This document shows, in pieces, positions 9,620-18,433 of a stretch of 64,000 bases of DNA; the first letter of the stretch is position 1, and each line of letters opens with the position of its first letter. Both the position numbers and the translations under genes were made by a program. The stretch is from Methylobacillus sp. (lineage in GTDB: Bacteria; Pseudomonadota; Gammaproteobacteria; Burkholderiales; Burkholderiaceae_C). The stretch lies in contig JABBAS010000031.1 of NCBI GenBank assembly GCA_018607835.1, forward strand, positions 248,918 through 312,917, given 5' to 3'. The notes under the pieces were generated by a model. It was not told where the DNA came from. It worked only from the letters and a program-made list of their open reading frames with translations, and did not search any database.

Positions 9620-10645
9620 TTAGCGAACTGGGTAGGCGTACATCAAGCCACCGTTGGTCCACAAGTTGTTGATGCCACGTGGCAACGCCAATGGTGAGTT
9701 AGGACCGACGTGACGCTCGAAAATCTCGCCGTAGTTGCCTGTAGCGGCCAACGCACGCGCCATCCACTCAGCATCCAAACCAATCAGCTTGCCGGTGTCG
9801 TCCTTAGAGCCTAAGAGGCGTCCGATCGCGGGGCTATCGTTTTTCTTCATTTCGGCAAGGTTGGCCTGTGTAACGCCCAACTCTTCAGCTTCCACTAAGC
9901 CGGCGACGACCCACTTCACGATACCAAACCACTGGTCATCGCCTTGGCGAACCATAGGGCCCAATGGCTCCTTGGAGACCAGCTCAGGCAAGATCATGTA
10001 GTCAGCTGGATTTTGCGCGTCTTTGTTACGGACAGATGCCAAACCAGAGGCGTCTGTCGTGTAACCCAAGCAACGACCTGCAAAGAAGGCGGCTTTAGCG
10101 GCTTCAAAGCTCTCGAAAACAACGGTCTTGATGTTCAAGTTGTTGGCTTTTGAAAAGTCTGTGAGGTTCTTTTCTGTCGTGGTACCGGCTTCCACACACA
10201 CCGTTTGGTTCTTGAGCTGCTTGGCGCTCTTCATTTTGGTCTTGGTAGGCACCATGAAGCCTTGGCCGTCATAGTAAGTTACGCCTGTTGCGTGCAGACC
10301 CAATGACGTATCGCGTGTCATTGTGAATGTGGTGTTGCGCGACAACATGTCAACTTCACCAGACTGCAGAGCGGTAAAGCGCTGTGTCGAGTTCAAAGGC
10401 ACGTATTTCACTTTGCTGGCATCACCCAATGTGGCGGCCGCAACAGCGCGGCACACATCCACGTCTAGTCCAGACCACTCGCCCTTTGAGTCCGCTGCTG
10501 AAAAGCCAGGCAGGCCGGTGTTGACGCCACACACGAGCGTGCCGCGTGCCTTGACGGCGTCGAGAGTTTCGCCTGCGTGTGCAGGCATGGCTAGCACGGC
10601 GGTCGCTGCGACAACGGCAGCGGCTACGAATTTAATTTGTTTCAT
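9620..10645 (-). CDS. aapJ: Periplasmic amino-acid-binding protein (AapJ-like)
   Basis: Solute-binding component that captures amino acids in the periplasm for the AapQ/AapM/AapP-like transporter. The 341-residue protein starts at ATG 10645, preceded by a good AGGAG ribosome-binding site. A signal peptide of about 24 residues (MKQIKFVAAAVVAATAVLAM, cleaved after AHA) leads into the SBP family-3 fold, with LVCGVNTGLPGFSAADSKGEWSG and the RWFGIVKW-like segment near 270. The frame is open 25 codons further upstream, but the RBS and signal peptide favour 10645. It heads the cluster and is divergent from acuI. A TATAGT -10-like hexamer lies at 10724-10729 without a clear -35. Confidence 0.93.
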   Translation of the reverse strand: MKQIKFVAAAVVAATAVLAMPAHAGETLDAVKARGTLVCGVNTGLPGFSAADSKGEWSGLDVDVCRAVAAATLGDASKVKYVPLNSTQRFTALQSGEVDMLSRNTTFTMTRDTSLGLHATGVTYYDGQGFMVPTKTKMKSAKQLKNQTVCVEAGTTTEKNLTDFSKANNLNIKTVVFESFEAAKAAFFAGRCLGYTTDASGLASVRNKDAQNPADYMILPELVSKEPLGPMVRQGDDQWFGIVKWVVAGLVEAEELGVTQANLAEMKKNDSPAIGRLLGSKDDTGKLIGLDAEWMARALAATGNYGEIFERHVGPNSPLALPRGINNLWTNGGLMYAYPVR

Positions 10646-10911
10646 GAATACTCCTGATTCGGATGGTTGTGAGTCAAACGCTGCCCGTTGGGTGTTTGAG
10701 AACCCACGCGTCGCAGACATGACACTATACCTAAGCTGATCACTGCTTTTTCTTGGGGTTTACACGGTCGTTTGCAATTTGAGAGCGGGCCGTGGCGACG
10801 ACATCACCGAGTTCGCACCAAAACTGGGCGCTGTACTCAGTTATAGTTTTCCAGCGGCAGTGGAGGCGGTGGTAGCCGCCGTGCTTGCATATTTACAACC
10901 AAGGGGTCCGA

Positions 10912-11904
10912 ATGAAAGCATTACGTATAGACAAAGAACCGGCTTACCAGTGCCAATTGGTGGACATTGATGAGGCTCAATTTGAAGCGGAACTCGCTCC
11001 AGAGGGGGATGTGTGGGTGGACGTGGGCTATTCGACGATTAACTACAAAGACGGGTTGGCAATTACGGGGAAGTCGCCCGTCGTGCGCAAGCCGAGTTTA
11101 ATTCCCGGGATTGATTTGGTCGGTCGCGTACGTCAGAGCACCCATGGTCGCTGGAAGGCCGGTGATGAGGTGATTTTGAATGGCTGGGGCGTGGGCGAAA
11201 ATCATTCGGGCGGTTTGTCGCAAGTCGCGCGCGTGAAGGGCGACTGGCTCATTGAAAAACCGGCTGCCTTGAGTCCTTTACAGACCATGGCCGTCGGCAC
11301 GGCGGGCTACACCGCGATGCTCTGCGTCATGGCCTTGCAGGCAAACGGCGTGAAACCGGAGGACGGTGAAATATTGGTGACTGGTGCCACAGGCGGGGTC
11401 GGTTCGGTGGCGGTTGCCCTGTTGTCAAAGGCAGGCTATCAGGTGGTGGCCGCGACCGGTAAGTCGACGGAGCACGCTTTTCTTGCCGAGCTAGGCGCCG
11501 CCAGCGTGGTGGCGCGTGAAACCCTGAGCGAGCCGGGCAAGCCCCTGCAAAAAGAACGCTGGGCCGGCGTGGTTGATGCGGTGGGGAGTCACACCCTCGT
11601 CAACGCCTGCGCCGCGACCCGCTACGGCGGTGTTGTGACGGCTTGCGGTTTGGCGCAAGGGATGGACTTCCCAGCGAGCGTGGCGCCGTTCATATTGCGC
11701 GGTATCACGTTGTGCGGAATCGACAGTGTGATGGCGCCAATCGCGCGGCGCGAGGCGGCTTGGGCGCGTATCGCTGGTGAGTTGGATTTGTCGCAACTGG
11801 CTGCGTTGACTCAGGTTGTGCCGCTATCCGGCGCGATGGACGCGGCACAGGCTATTTTGCGTGGCGAAATTCGCGGTCGCGTGGTGGTGGATGTGAATGC
11901 GTGA
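10912..11904 (+). CDS. acuI: MDR-family NADPH oxidoreductase (AcuI/YhdH type)
   Basis: Zinc-free medium-chain dehydrogenase/reductase of the YhdH/AcuI group, 330 residues. The N-terminal GroES-like domain has the hallmark STINYKDGLAITGKSPVVR segment. The Rossmann domain follows, with the nucleotide-binding motif VTGATGGVGSVAV at about 165-177. AcuI reduces acryloyl-CoA to propionyl-CoA with NADPH; members elsewhere are annotated only as quinone-reductase-like, so the exact substrate is inferred. The start at ATG 10912 has an AAGGGG ribosome-binding sequence eight bases away and begins exactly where family members begin. It is convergent with the DUF2189 gene. Confidence 0.88.
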   Translation: MKALRIDKEPAYQCQLVDIDEAQFEAELAPEGDVWVDVGYSTINYKDGLAITGKSPVVRKPSLIPGIDLVGRVRQSTHGRWKAGDEVILNGWGVGENHSGGLSQVARVKGDWLIEKPAALSPLQTMAVGTAGYTAMLCVMALQANGVKPEDGEILVTGATGGVGSVAVALLSKAGYQVVAATGKSTEHAFLAELGAASVVARETLSEPGKPLQKERWAGVVDAVGSHTLVNACAATRYGGVVTACGLAQGMDFPASVAPFILRGITLCGIDSVMAPIARREAAWARIAGELDLSQLAALTQVVPLSGAMDAAQAILRGEIRGRVVVDVNA

Positions 11905-11924
11905 GTGACCTGTGGGCGTGCCGC

Positions 11925-12767
11925 CTATGCGCGGGCGCCCCCATGCCAATGCGTCGGCGGCGTGACGACTGAGAGATAGGCGTGCCAAGTGGCGTAACCC
12001 AAAACGGGACCAATGACCAGTAGCCCTAAGAACCACGGTAACGTGGCCGCCAACACCAAGAGCGTGACCAGCGCGGCCCAAATTGCCATCGCAAGGGGGT
12101 TTTTGAGGCACGCTTTCACGCTGGTGATGGCCGCGGCCACTGGACTGGTTCTTCGGTCCAGGATCATGGGGATGGCGATCACGCTGGTGATGAACACCAG
12201 AAACGCGAACACAGCACCGACTGCGCAATAGGCAATGATGAAGGAGAGGTTGTCTGGGGTTCGCAGTGCAGCCAAGGCCCGTTCCGTGCTCGGGAGGCCG
12301 TCAAAGTTAATCGCAAAGAGTGCCAGCGAGACCCGTGACCAGAGCCATTGCACCGCAAGCAAAATCGCCGCAAATGACGCCACCTTGCCGGCGCTGGGAA
12401 GCCAAGCGAATAGGGCATGACCGAGTGCAGGCTTGCGCCCCTTTTGAAGCTGTCGGCTGATATCGTACACACCCAAGCACAACAGCGGCCCGAGCAACAG
12501 CCAGCCCGCGCTTAATGTCATGACGTAGGCGGGCGCCTTTTCGGCAACCAGCAACAATACGTGCCCCATGACGACGAAGCAAGCGCCAAAAAATAGGCTC
12601 AAAAACGGAGCCCTCAGAAAGTCTTGCCAGCCCTCACTGAGCCACTGCAGCGGGTCATCTGCGCGCAAGCGGTTGATGCACAGCGCCGTTTTTGCAGCCG
12701 ACGCGTCGACGCCCGTACGCCCGTCGGGCGCGGGTGCGGTCTCGGTGTGGCTGTCAGGATGTCGCAT
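11925..12767 (-). CDS. DUF2189 integral membrane protein
   Basis: An inner-membrane protein of the DUF2189 family, recognised from its internal pattern: DDPLQWLSEGWQDFLRAP, FFGACFVVMGHVLLL, and GPLLCLGVYDISRQLQKG. About six transmembrane helices are visible, ending in GYATWHAYLSV. The start at ATG 12767 gives 280 residues. The frame stays open to a GTG at 12830, and neither start has a convincing ribosome-binding site. The function of the family is unknown. It is divergent from the dioxygenase gene and convergent with acuI, so it is probably monocistronic. Confidence 0.82.
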   Translation of the reverse strand: MRHPDSHTETAPAPDGRTGVDASAAKTALCINRLRADDPLQWLSEGWQDFLRAPFLSLFFGACFVVMGHVLLLVAEKAPAYVMTLSAGWLLLGPLLCLGVYDISRQLQKGRKPALGHALFAWLPSAGKVASFAAILLAVQWLWSRVSLALFAINFDGLPSTERALAALRTPDNLSFIIAYCAVGAVFAFLVFITSVIAIPMILDRRTSPVAAAITSVKACLKNPLAMAIWAALVTLLVLAATLPWFLGLLVIGPVLGYATWHAYLSVVTPPTHWHGGARA

Positions 12768-12890
12768 AGTCCAATTAGGAAAGGGCGTGGTTAAAGGGTG
12801 GGTGTTGTTTGTCTGAGTATCATTGGACACTTAACTTTAAGCAATATGGTTTTCCCGACAAGGGTTTTCACGGAGGGCGATAATCTGACC

Positions 12891-13637
12891 ATGCCTCTTT
12901 CTTTTTCCCCTCCTGCCGTGCCAGCGGCCCAGTTAGACGCCCATTTGATGGTCAATGGGTTCGCAGTTCTGGAGCCCCACGAGACGTCGACGTGGCTGGC
13001 ACAACCGATGACCCACTTGAATGCATTGGCGCAGCATTGGCGCGATTTGCCGCCCGATGCGCACTTGAAAGACGGTGGGCGCTATCGCCGCCGCCGACAT
13101 AGTTGCTTTGTTGTGAGCGGGGACGAGGTCGTGCAACAGGCGCACCGACCCCATTGGCAACCACTGGCGTACAACGCGTTGCACGGTGGCATGCAACGCT
13201 TATTTGAGCCCGTTTTACCTGAAACCGTTGTGGAGCAAGCCTGGCAGGCGTTGTTACGCCAAGGCGCCGCCTCTGCCTCTGCCTTGCATGGCGAGCAGGC
13301 GTGGTTTGTTGAAGCGCATCAGTTTCGTATTGATACCAGCGATGGCATCGGTCGTCCCACGCCGGAAGGCGCGCACCGTGATGGGGTTGACTTGGTGATG
13401 GTCTGTTTAATTGACCGCCACGGTGTGAAGGGTGGGGAGAGTCGCGTATTTGAGTCGACGGGCCCCCAAGGACAGCGGTTCACCATGATGACGCCTTGGA
13501 CGGTTCTTTTTCTAGACGATGCCCGCATGATCCACGAGACCACGCCCATACAACCCGTTGACGACGCGGGTTGGCGCGATACCTTGGTGCTGACCTTCAG
13601 AGCCCGTGGCTTTCAGGGGGAGGGCGCTACAGGTTAA
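12891..13637 (+). CDS. 2OG-Fe(II) dioxygenase family protein (PF10014-like)
   Basis: A 248-residue protein that I assign to the 2-oxoglutarate/Fe(II) dioxygenase family PF10014. The putative iron ligands are visible as the HRDG motif (HxD) in PEGAHRDGVDLVMV and the distal His in MIHETTPI. The conserved Arg that would bind 2-oxoglutarate is probably in RDTLVLTFR. Characterised relatives such as Bacillus isoleucine dioxygenase hydroxylate free aliphatic amino acids; whether this one does is an inference. I take the ATG at 12891, with a GGAGGG sequence about 13 bases upstream; earlier in-frame starts at 12798 and 12846 exist. The stop codon shares the palindrome TTAA with the stop of the convergent thiolase gene. 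Confidence 0.8.
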   Translation: MPLSFSPPAVPAAQLDAHLMVNGFAVLEPHETSTWLAQPMTHLNALAQHWRDLPPDAHLKDGGRYRRRRHSCFVVSGDEVVQQAHRPHWQPLAYNALHGGMQRLFEPVLPETVVEQAWQALLRQGAASASALHGEQAWFVEAHQFRIDTSDGIGRPTPEGAHRDGVDLVMVCLIDRHGVKGGESRVFESTGPQGQRFTMMTPWTVLFLDDARMIHETTPIQPVDDAGWRDTLVLTFRARGFQGEGATG

Positions 13638-14818
13638 GCGCGCTCAAAAATGGCGGCAATGCCCTGTCCGCCACCAATACACATGGTCACCAGTGCATAG
13701 CGCCCGTTGATGCGTTGCAGCTCATGCAAGGCCTTCACGGTAATCAGTGCGCCGGTGGCGCCGATGGGGTGACCCAACGAGATACCCGATCCATTGGGGT
13801 TTACTTTGGCAGGGTCCAAGCCCAGGTCCTGCGTTACCGCACAGGCTTGCGCGGCGAATGCCTCGTTGGCTTCTATGACATCGAGATCCGCGACCGTTAA
13901 TCCCGCTTTTTGCAAGGCTTTCTGTGTGGCAGGAACGGGGCCGATGCCCATGTAACGCGGGTCAACCCCTGCGTGTGCGTAGGCCACCAAGCGGGCCAAG
14001 GGTTTCACGCCCTGTGCGCGCATGGCATTGCCCTCCATCAAGACGACGGCGGCGGCGGCATCGTTGATGCCAGAGGCATTGCCAGCGGTCACACTACCGC
14101 CCTCTTTCTTAAAAACGGGCTTTAGTTTGGCCATATCGGCCATGTCGCAGTTGGCACGAAAGTGTTCGTCGGTGTCAAACGCCACCTCACCCTTGCGGCT
14201 CTTGAGCATGACGGGGACGATTTGATCCTTGAAATAGCCGGCCTTGGTTGCGGCTTCGGCTCGGCGGTGACTTTCAACGGCCAAAGCGTCTTGGGTTTCA
14301 CGCGAGATACCCCATTTTTCCGCGATGTTTTCAGCGGTCACGCCCATGTGAATGGTTTCGAATGGATCGTGTAACGCACCCATCATCATGTCAATGAGTT
14401 TGGTATCACCCATGCGTGCACCGAAGCGCGTCGCCAAACTGGCGTAGGGTGCACGGCTCATATTCTCCGCGCCGGCGCCAATGGCCACGTCGGTATCGCC
14501 CAGTAACACCGATTGACTGGCCGAAATAATGGCTTGCAACCCTGAGCCACACAGGCGGTTCACGTTAAACGCGGGCGTGCTTTGTGCGCAGCCGCCTTCA
14601 ATCGCGGCAACGCGCGACAGATACATGTCACGCGGTTCCGTGTTCACGACATGACCAAAAACGACGTGACCGACGCTATCCGCTGCCACGTTAGCCCGCA
14701 CTATGGATTCTTTAACGACCAGTGCACCGAGTTGTATCGGTGGCGTGTCTTTCAATGCACCACCGAACGTGCCGATAGCCGTGCGAACGGCGCTAACTAC
14801 GTATACTTCGCGACTCAT
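13634..14818 (-). CDS. Acetyl-CoA C-acyltransferase (thiolase; PhaA/BktB-like)
   Basis: Thiolase of 394 residues, the family's normal length. The acyl-accepting Cys90 lies in NRLCGSGLQ, His350 in GHPIGATGA, and the second catalytic Cys380 in CIGGGQG. It could condense two acetyl-CoA (polyhydroxybutyrate or ketogenic direction) or cleave 3-ketoacyl-CoA. The N-terminal VRTAIGTFGGALKD is like BktB/PhaA of Burkholderiales. No phaB, phaC or beta-oxidation partner gene is adjacent, so pathway assignment remains open. It is transcribed alone and is convergent with the dioxygenase, with a 4-bp overlap. Confidence 0.93.
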   Translation of the reverse strand: MSREVYVVSAVRTAIGTFGGALKDTPPIQLGALVVKESIVRANVAADSVGHVVFGHVVNTEPRDMYLSRVAAIEGGCAQSTPAFNVNRLCGSGLQAIISASQSVLLGDTDVAIGAGAENMSRAPYASLATRFGARMGDTKLIDMMMGALHDPFETIHMGVTAENIAEKWGISRETQDALAVESHRRAEAATKAGYFKDQIVPVMLKSRKGEVAFDTDEHFRANCDMADMAKLKPVFKKEGGSVTAGNASGINDAAAAVVLMEGNAMRAQGVKPLARLVAYAHAGVDPRYMGIGPVPATQKALQKAGLTVADLDVIEANEAFAAQACAVTQDLGLDPAKVNPNGSGISLGHPIGATGALITVKALHELQRINGRYALVTMCIGGGQGIAAIFERA

Positions 14819-14910
14819 GTGTAACCCCTGAGATAGTCAATTGCAAAAGCCTAATTATCGCGAGTTGGCGTTGTCAGATCTGACGCCTTGGCGATTGCCC
14901 TGAACCTGCT

Positions 14911-15648
14911 TTAGAACGGTGCGTTACTGTGCCAGCGCAGTGCGCGACCGGTGAGTGGACAGGTGAGTCCCAAGTCTGTCGCATGCAGGAGTAGGCGGGG
15001 TGCGAGGGCGGCATTATTTGGCGGGCCATACAAGGCATCGCCGGCAATGGCATGGCCGATGTGTGCCAAGTGCACGCGCAATTGGTGTGATCGTCCCGTT
15101 ACCGGCTGCAGGTCGACGCAGGTGAAGGTCTGCGGCGCTGCTGGTGACCAGTCCGCCAATGTGCCGTTGGGAGCAAAGGCTTGTGCGGCAGGCCGCCAGC
15201 GGGTGAGGCTGGGCTTGCCGGTGTCATGACATACCTTTGACCGTGGTCGGTTGGGCCAGTCGACGATCACGGGCTGGTCTATGGTGTGCCACTTGTCAGG
15301 CGCGGTGATCCCATTTGGGCTGGTAGTGCCGTCGCCTTCATCGCTGCCTATCGTGCTGGCCGCCTGCACGCTACCGAGTACCGCAGCGCGGTACTGTTTG
15401 TGTGTCTGTCGATCTTGAAAAGCTTGGCTAAGCAAACGCTGCATGCGTGCGCCCTTGGCGAACACCATGAGGCCAGAGGTGGCCATATCCAAGCGATGCA
15501 CGACCAATGCCGAGGGCGCGTGTGTTTGTACCCGCGTGATCGCGCAGTCTTGCTTGTCTTCGCCGCGTCCCGGCACCGAGAGCAAGCCACTTGGCTTGTC
15601 GATAACCAGCAGGGCGTCGCTCTCGAAAACGATGGGCGGTCGCTCCAT
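14911..15648 (-). CDS. RluA-family pseudouridine synthase
   Basis: Isomerises uridine to pseudouridine in rRNA or tRNA. The catalytic motif HRLDMATSG, with Asp54, is intact. VIDKPSGLLSVPGRG near residue 16 and GRSHQLRVHLAHIGHAIAGD in the second half are family hallmarks. At 245 residues it has no S4 domain, so it resembles the small RluA (23S U746/tRNA U32) type rather than RluC/D. The ATG at 15648 begins five bases after the glnS stop; a TTG start at 15669 would overlap glnS. Co-transcription with glnS is likely. The target nucleotide is not known. Confidence 0.9.
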   Translation of the reverse strand: MERPPIVFESDALLVIDKPSGLLSVPGRGEDKQDCAITRVQTHAPSALVVHRLDMATSGLMVFAKGARMQRLLSQAFQDRQTHKQYRAAVLGSVQAASTIGSDEGDGTTSPNGITAPDKWHTIDQPVIVDWPNRPRSKVCHDTGKPSLTRWRPAAQAFAPNGTLADWSPAAPQTFTCVDLQPVTGRSHQLRVHLAHIGHAIAGDALYGPPNNAALAPRLLLHATDLGLTCPLTGRALRWHSNAPF

Positions 15649-15653
15649 GGTGA

Positions 15654-17444
15654 TCAGACGGCGACCCAACTGTCTTTAAGCCCGACACTGCGGTTGAACA
15701 CCGGCTGGCCTTTTTGATGTTCTTCTCGGTCGGCCACGAAGTAGCCCAGGCGCTCGAATTGAAAGCTTTGTCCGGGCGCTGCTTGCGCCAAGCTGGGCTC
15801 CAACAGGGCCTCGACGGTCTGCAAACTATCGGTGTTGAGTGCCGCGATGAAGTCGCGCCCTCCGCCGTCGGGCTGAGACTCTTTAAACAGACGATCGTAC
15901 AAACGCACGGGCGCGCGCACGCCATCGCTGGCACCTACCCAGGTGATGACGCCTTTCACCTTGACGCTAGAGGCGCCGGGTGTGCCGCTCTTGGTGTCGG
16001 GGATTAGGCGTGCATTGACCTGGGTGATACGGTCGTCAGCGTCACGGACAGCGCCAATACATTCCACGATATAGCCGTATTTCAGACGGACCTTGTTTCC
16101 GGGAAAAAGGCGGAAATAGCCTTTGGGTGGCTCCTCTGCGTAATCATCGCGCTCGATGAAGAGGTCGGCGCCGAATGAGAAGGCGCGGGTGCCTCGCTCA
16201 GGGTCATGCGGGTGAACGGGTGCGCTGCAGGGCTCAAGGTGGCCCGCACCCATGAGCGCATCCCAGTTCTCTATGTGCAGCTTAACGGGATCAAGTACCG
16301 CCATGGCTCTAGCGGCCTCGCTGTCTAGGGTTTCGCGCAGGCAGCCCTCCAAGGTGCTGTAGTCAATCCACGCGTCGGATTTGGTCACGCCAATGCGCTC
16401 GATAAACAAGCGCATCGCGGCAGGCGTGTAGCCCCGGCGGCGCAAGCCCACAATGGTTGGCATGCGCGGGTCATCCCATCCGGCTACATGGTGGTCGTTG
16501 ACCAATTGTGCCAATTTGCGTTTGCTAGTGACGACATAGGTCAGGTTCAACCGGGCGAACTCGTATTGCTTGGGTGGCGGTGTATTGATGAGCCCACCCG
16601 TAGCCAACTGCGTCATGAGCCAGTCGTAAAACGGGCGCTGATCTTCAAACTCCAAGGTGCAAATACTGTGCGTGATATTTTCTAGCGCATCCTCAATGGG
16701 GTGTGCGAAGGTGTACATCGGGTAAATACACCATTGGTCACCCGTGTGGTGGTGCGTGGCATGACGTATGCGGTAGATCGCGGGGTCGCGCAGGTTGATA
16801 TTGGCGCTGGCCATGTCAATTTTGGCGCGCAGTACCGCGCTGCCGTCCGCTAATTCACCGGCCCGCATGGCACGAAAGCGCGCCAGATTCTCTTCTACGC
16901 TGCGTGACCGGAACGGGCTATCCGTGCCGGGTGTGCCGAAATCACCACGGTTGACGCGCATGTCTTCTGCGCTTTGCTCGTCCACGTAAGCCACGTCTTG
17001 CGTAATGAGAAACTCGGCACAGCGATACATGAAGTCGAAGTAGTCGCTGGCTTGGTATCGGTGTGAGGTGCCGTTCTGCTCCCAGCTAAAGCCCAACCAT
17101 TGGACGGTGTCAACGATGGCGTCCACGTAGCGTTGGTCTTCCTTCTCTGGGTTGGTGTCGTCGAATCGCAGGTGACAGACACCGCCGTAGTCCTGCGCCA
17201 AGCCGAAGTTCAGGCAAATGCTCTTGGCGTGACCGATGTGCAAGTAGCCATTGGGCTCAGGGGGGAAGCGGGTGCGAATTTTTGCTATGTCAACGGCGCC
17301 AGCTTGTTGTGTGGGGCCATCACCCGGACGACCACTCCACCGCCGTTGGCCGTAGGTTTGTTTGGCCACATCGGATTCGATGATTTGCCGCAAGAAATTA
17401 CTGGGCTTAACGGGTGCCGTCTCGGTTGCTTTGCTGTGAGTCAC
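15654..17444 (-). CDS. glnS: Glutaminyl-tRNA synthetase
   Basis: Charges tRNA-Gln with glutamine in the cytosol. The 596-residue class I synthetase carries the HIGH signature (HIGH at 69-72 in PPEPNGYLHIGHAKS) and a KMSKS equivalent in VVTSKRKLAQLV. It shows the GlnS-specific DDTNPEKEDQRYVDAI segment. The C-terminal beta-barrel anticodon-binding domain ends near the stop. A roughly 50-residue Ala/Thr-rich N-terminal extension precedes the catalytic domain. Together with the downstream pseudouridine synthase it forms a two-gene translation unit. It is divergent from uppP over 158 bp, with a TACAAT -10-like hexamer at 17499-17504 on the minus strand. Confidence 0.97.
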   Translation of the reverse strand: MTHSKATETAPVKPSNFLRQIIESDVAKQTYGQRRWSGRPGDGPTQQAGAVDIAKIRTRFPPEPNGYLHIGHAKSICLNFGLAQDYGGVCHLRFDDTNPEKEDQRYVDAIVDTVQWLGFSWEQNGTSHRYQASDYFDFMYRCAEFLITQDVAYVDEQSAEDMRVNRGDFGTPGTDSPFRSRSVEENLARFRAMRAGELADGSAVLRAKIDMASANINLRDPAIYRIRHATHHHTGDQWCIYPMYTFAHPIEDALENITHSICTLEFEDQRPFYDWLMTQLATGGLINTPPPKQYEFARLNLTYVVTSKRKLAQLVNDHHVAGWDDPRMPTIVGLRRRGYTPAAMRLFIERIGVTKSDAWIDYSTLEGCLRETLDSEAARAMAVLDPVKLHIENWDALMGAGHLEPCSAPVHPHDPERGTRAFSFGADLFIERDDYAEEPPKGYFRLFPGNKVRLKYGYIVECIGAVRDADDRITQVNARLIPDTKSGTPGASSVKVKGVITWVGASDGVRAPVRLYDRLFKESQPDGGGRDFIAALNTDSLQTVEALLEPSLAQAAPGQSFQFERLGYFVADREEHQKGQPVFNRSVGLKDSWVAV

Positions 17445-17602
17445 TTGAATGCTTCAGTCCTAAAAAGAAGGCTCGTCAAGGGGTTGACGCTACCCTGCAT
17501 TGTATGAAAGCGTTGCGCGGGTTTTTTGGCGGGAAAAACACTTATCATCAATCGCATTCGTTCAACGCATACACCGCCCTGTAAAGGGGTTGAAAGCACG
17601 CT

Positions 17603-18427
17603 GTGGATCTCGCCTTATTTGGCAAAGCCGTCATCATGGGACTCGTGGAGGGGATCACGGAGTTTCTTCCAATCTCTTCAACGGGACACCTGATTGTGAC
17701 GGGTTCTTTGATTGGTTTCCATGACGAGAAGGCGAAGGTGTTTGATATTGCCATTCAAACGGGGGCAATATTTGCCGTCATATTGGTTTACTGGCAACGT
17801 ATCTGGGCCACCATCCGTGAGTTGCCTACGCAGGCGAAAGCGCAACGCTTTGCGGGTAATGTGCTAATCGCTTTTTTCCCTGCGGTTATTTTGGGGCTGG
17901 CCTATGGCAAGGCGATCAAGTCGCACTTGTTTAACGCGAACGTGGTTGCGGTGGCTTTGATCGTGGGCGGTGTCATCATTTGGTGGGCGGAAAAACGTCA
18001 AAAAGTGACGGTGCGTGTGGACAGCGTCGACGAGATGCGTCCCATGGACGCGCTCAAAGTGGGTGTCATGCAGTGTCTGGCCATGATTCCCGGCACGAGC
18101 CGCAGTGGCGCCACCATCATCGGGGGGATGCTCATCGGTTTGAGTCGGCGTGCCGCCACGGACTTTTCTTTTTACTTGGCGATTCCCACCCTCATTGGTG
18201 CCGGGGTCTATAGCCTGTACAAAGACCGGGCTGTGCTGGCGTGGTCGGACATCCCCTTGTTTGCAGTGGGCACCGTTGTCGCATTTTTTAGCGCCCTGTG
18301 GTGTATTCGTTGGTTACTGCGCTATATCTCAAGCCACAGTTTTATGCCATTCGCTTGGTATCGAATTGCTTTTGGATTTTTTATCCTACTGAGCTCCGCC
18401 TCAGGCCTCATTACCTGGGCCACCTAA
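17603..18427 (+). CDS. uppP: Undecaprenyl-diphosphatase
   Basis: Inner-membrane enzyme that dephosphorylates undecaprenyl pyrophosphate to recycle the lipid carrier for peptidoglycan. The 274-residue BacA/UppP family protein has the active-site motif [14 protein letters not shown] at 16-29 and the second motif [13 protein letters not shown] near residue 165. Seven to eight membrane segments are visible. The start is GTG and matches the typical N-terminus of the family. It is followed after six bases by the MFS transporter gene, so the two may be co-expressed. Confidence 0.96.
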   Translation: MDLALFGKAVIMGLVEGITEFLPISSTGHLIVTGSLIGFHDEKAKVFDIAIQTGAIFAVILVYWQRIWATIRELPTQAKAQRFAGNVLIAFFPAVILGLAYGKAIKSHLFNANVVAVALIVGGVIIWWAEKRQKVTVRVDSVDEMRPMDALKVGVMQCLAMIPGTSRSGATIIGGMLIGLSRRAATDFSFYLAIPTLIGAGVYSLYKDRAVLAWSDIPLFAVGTVVAFFSALWCIRWLLRYISSHSFMPFAWYRIAFGFFILLSSASGLITWAT

Positions 18428-18433
18428 GCGCAC

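Noticed and set aside
17484..17508. TTGACG/TATGAA as a uppP promoter
   Set aside because: The spacer would be only 13 bp, too short for sigma70.
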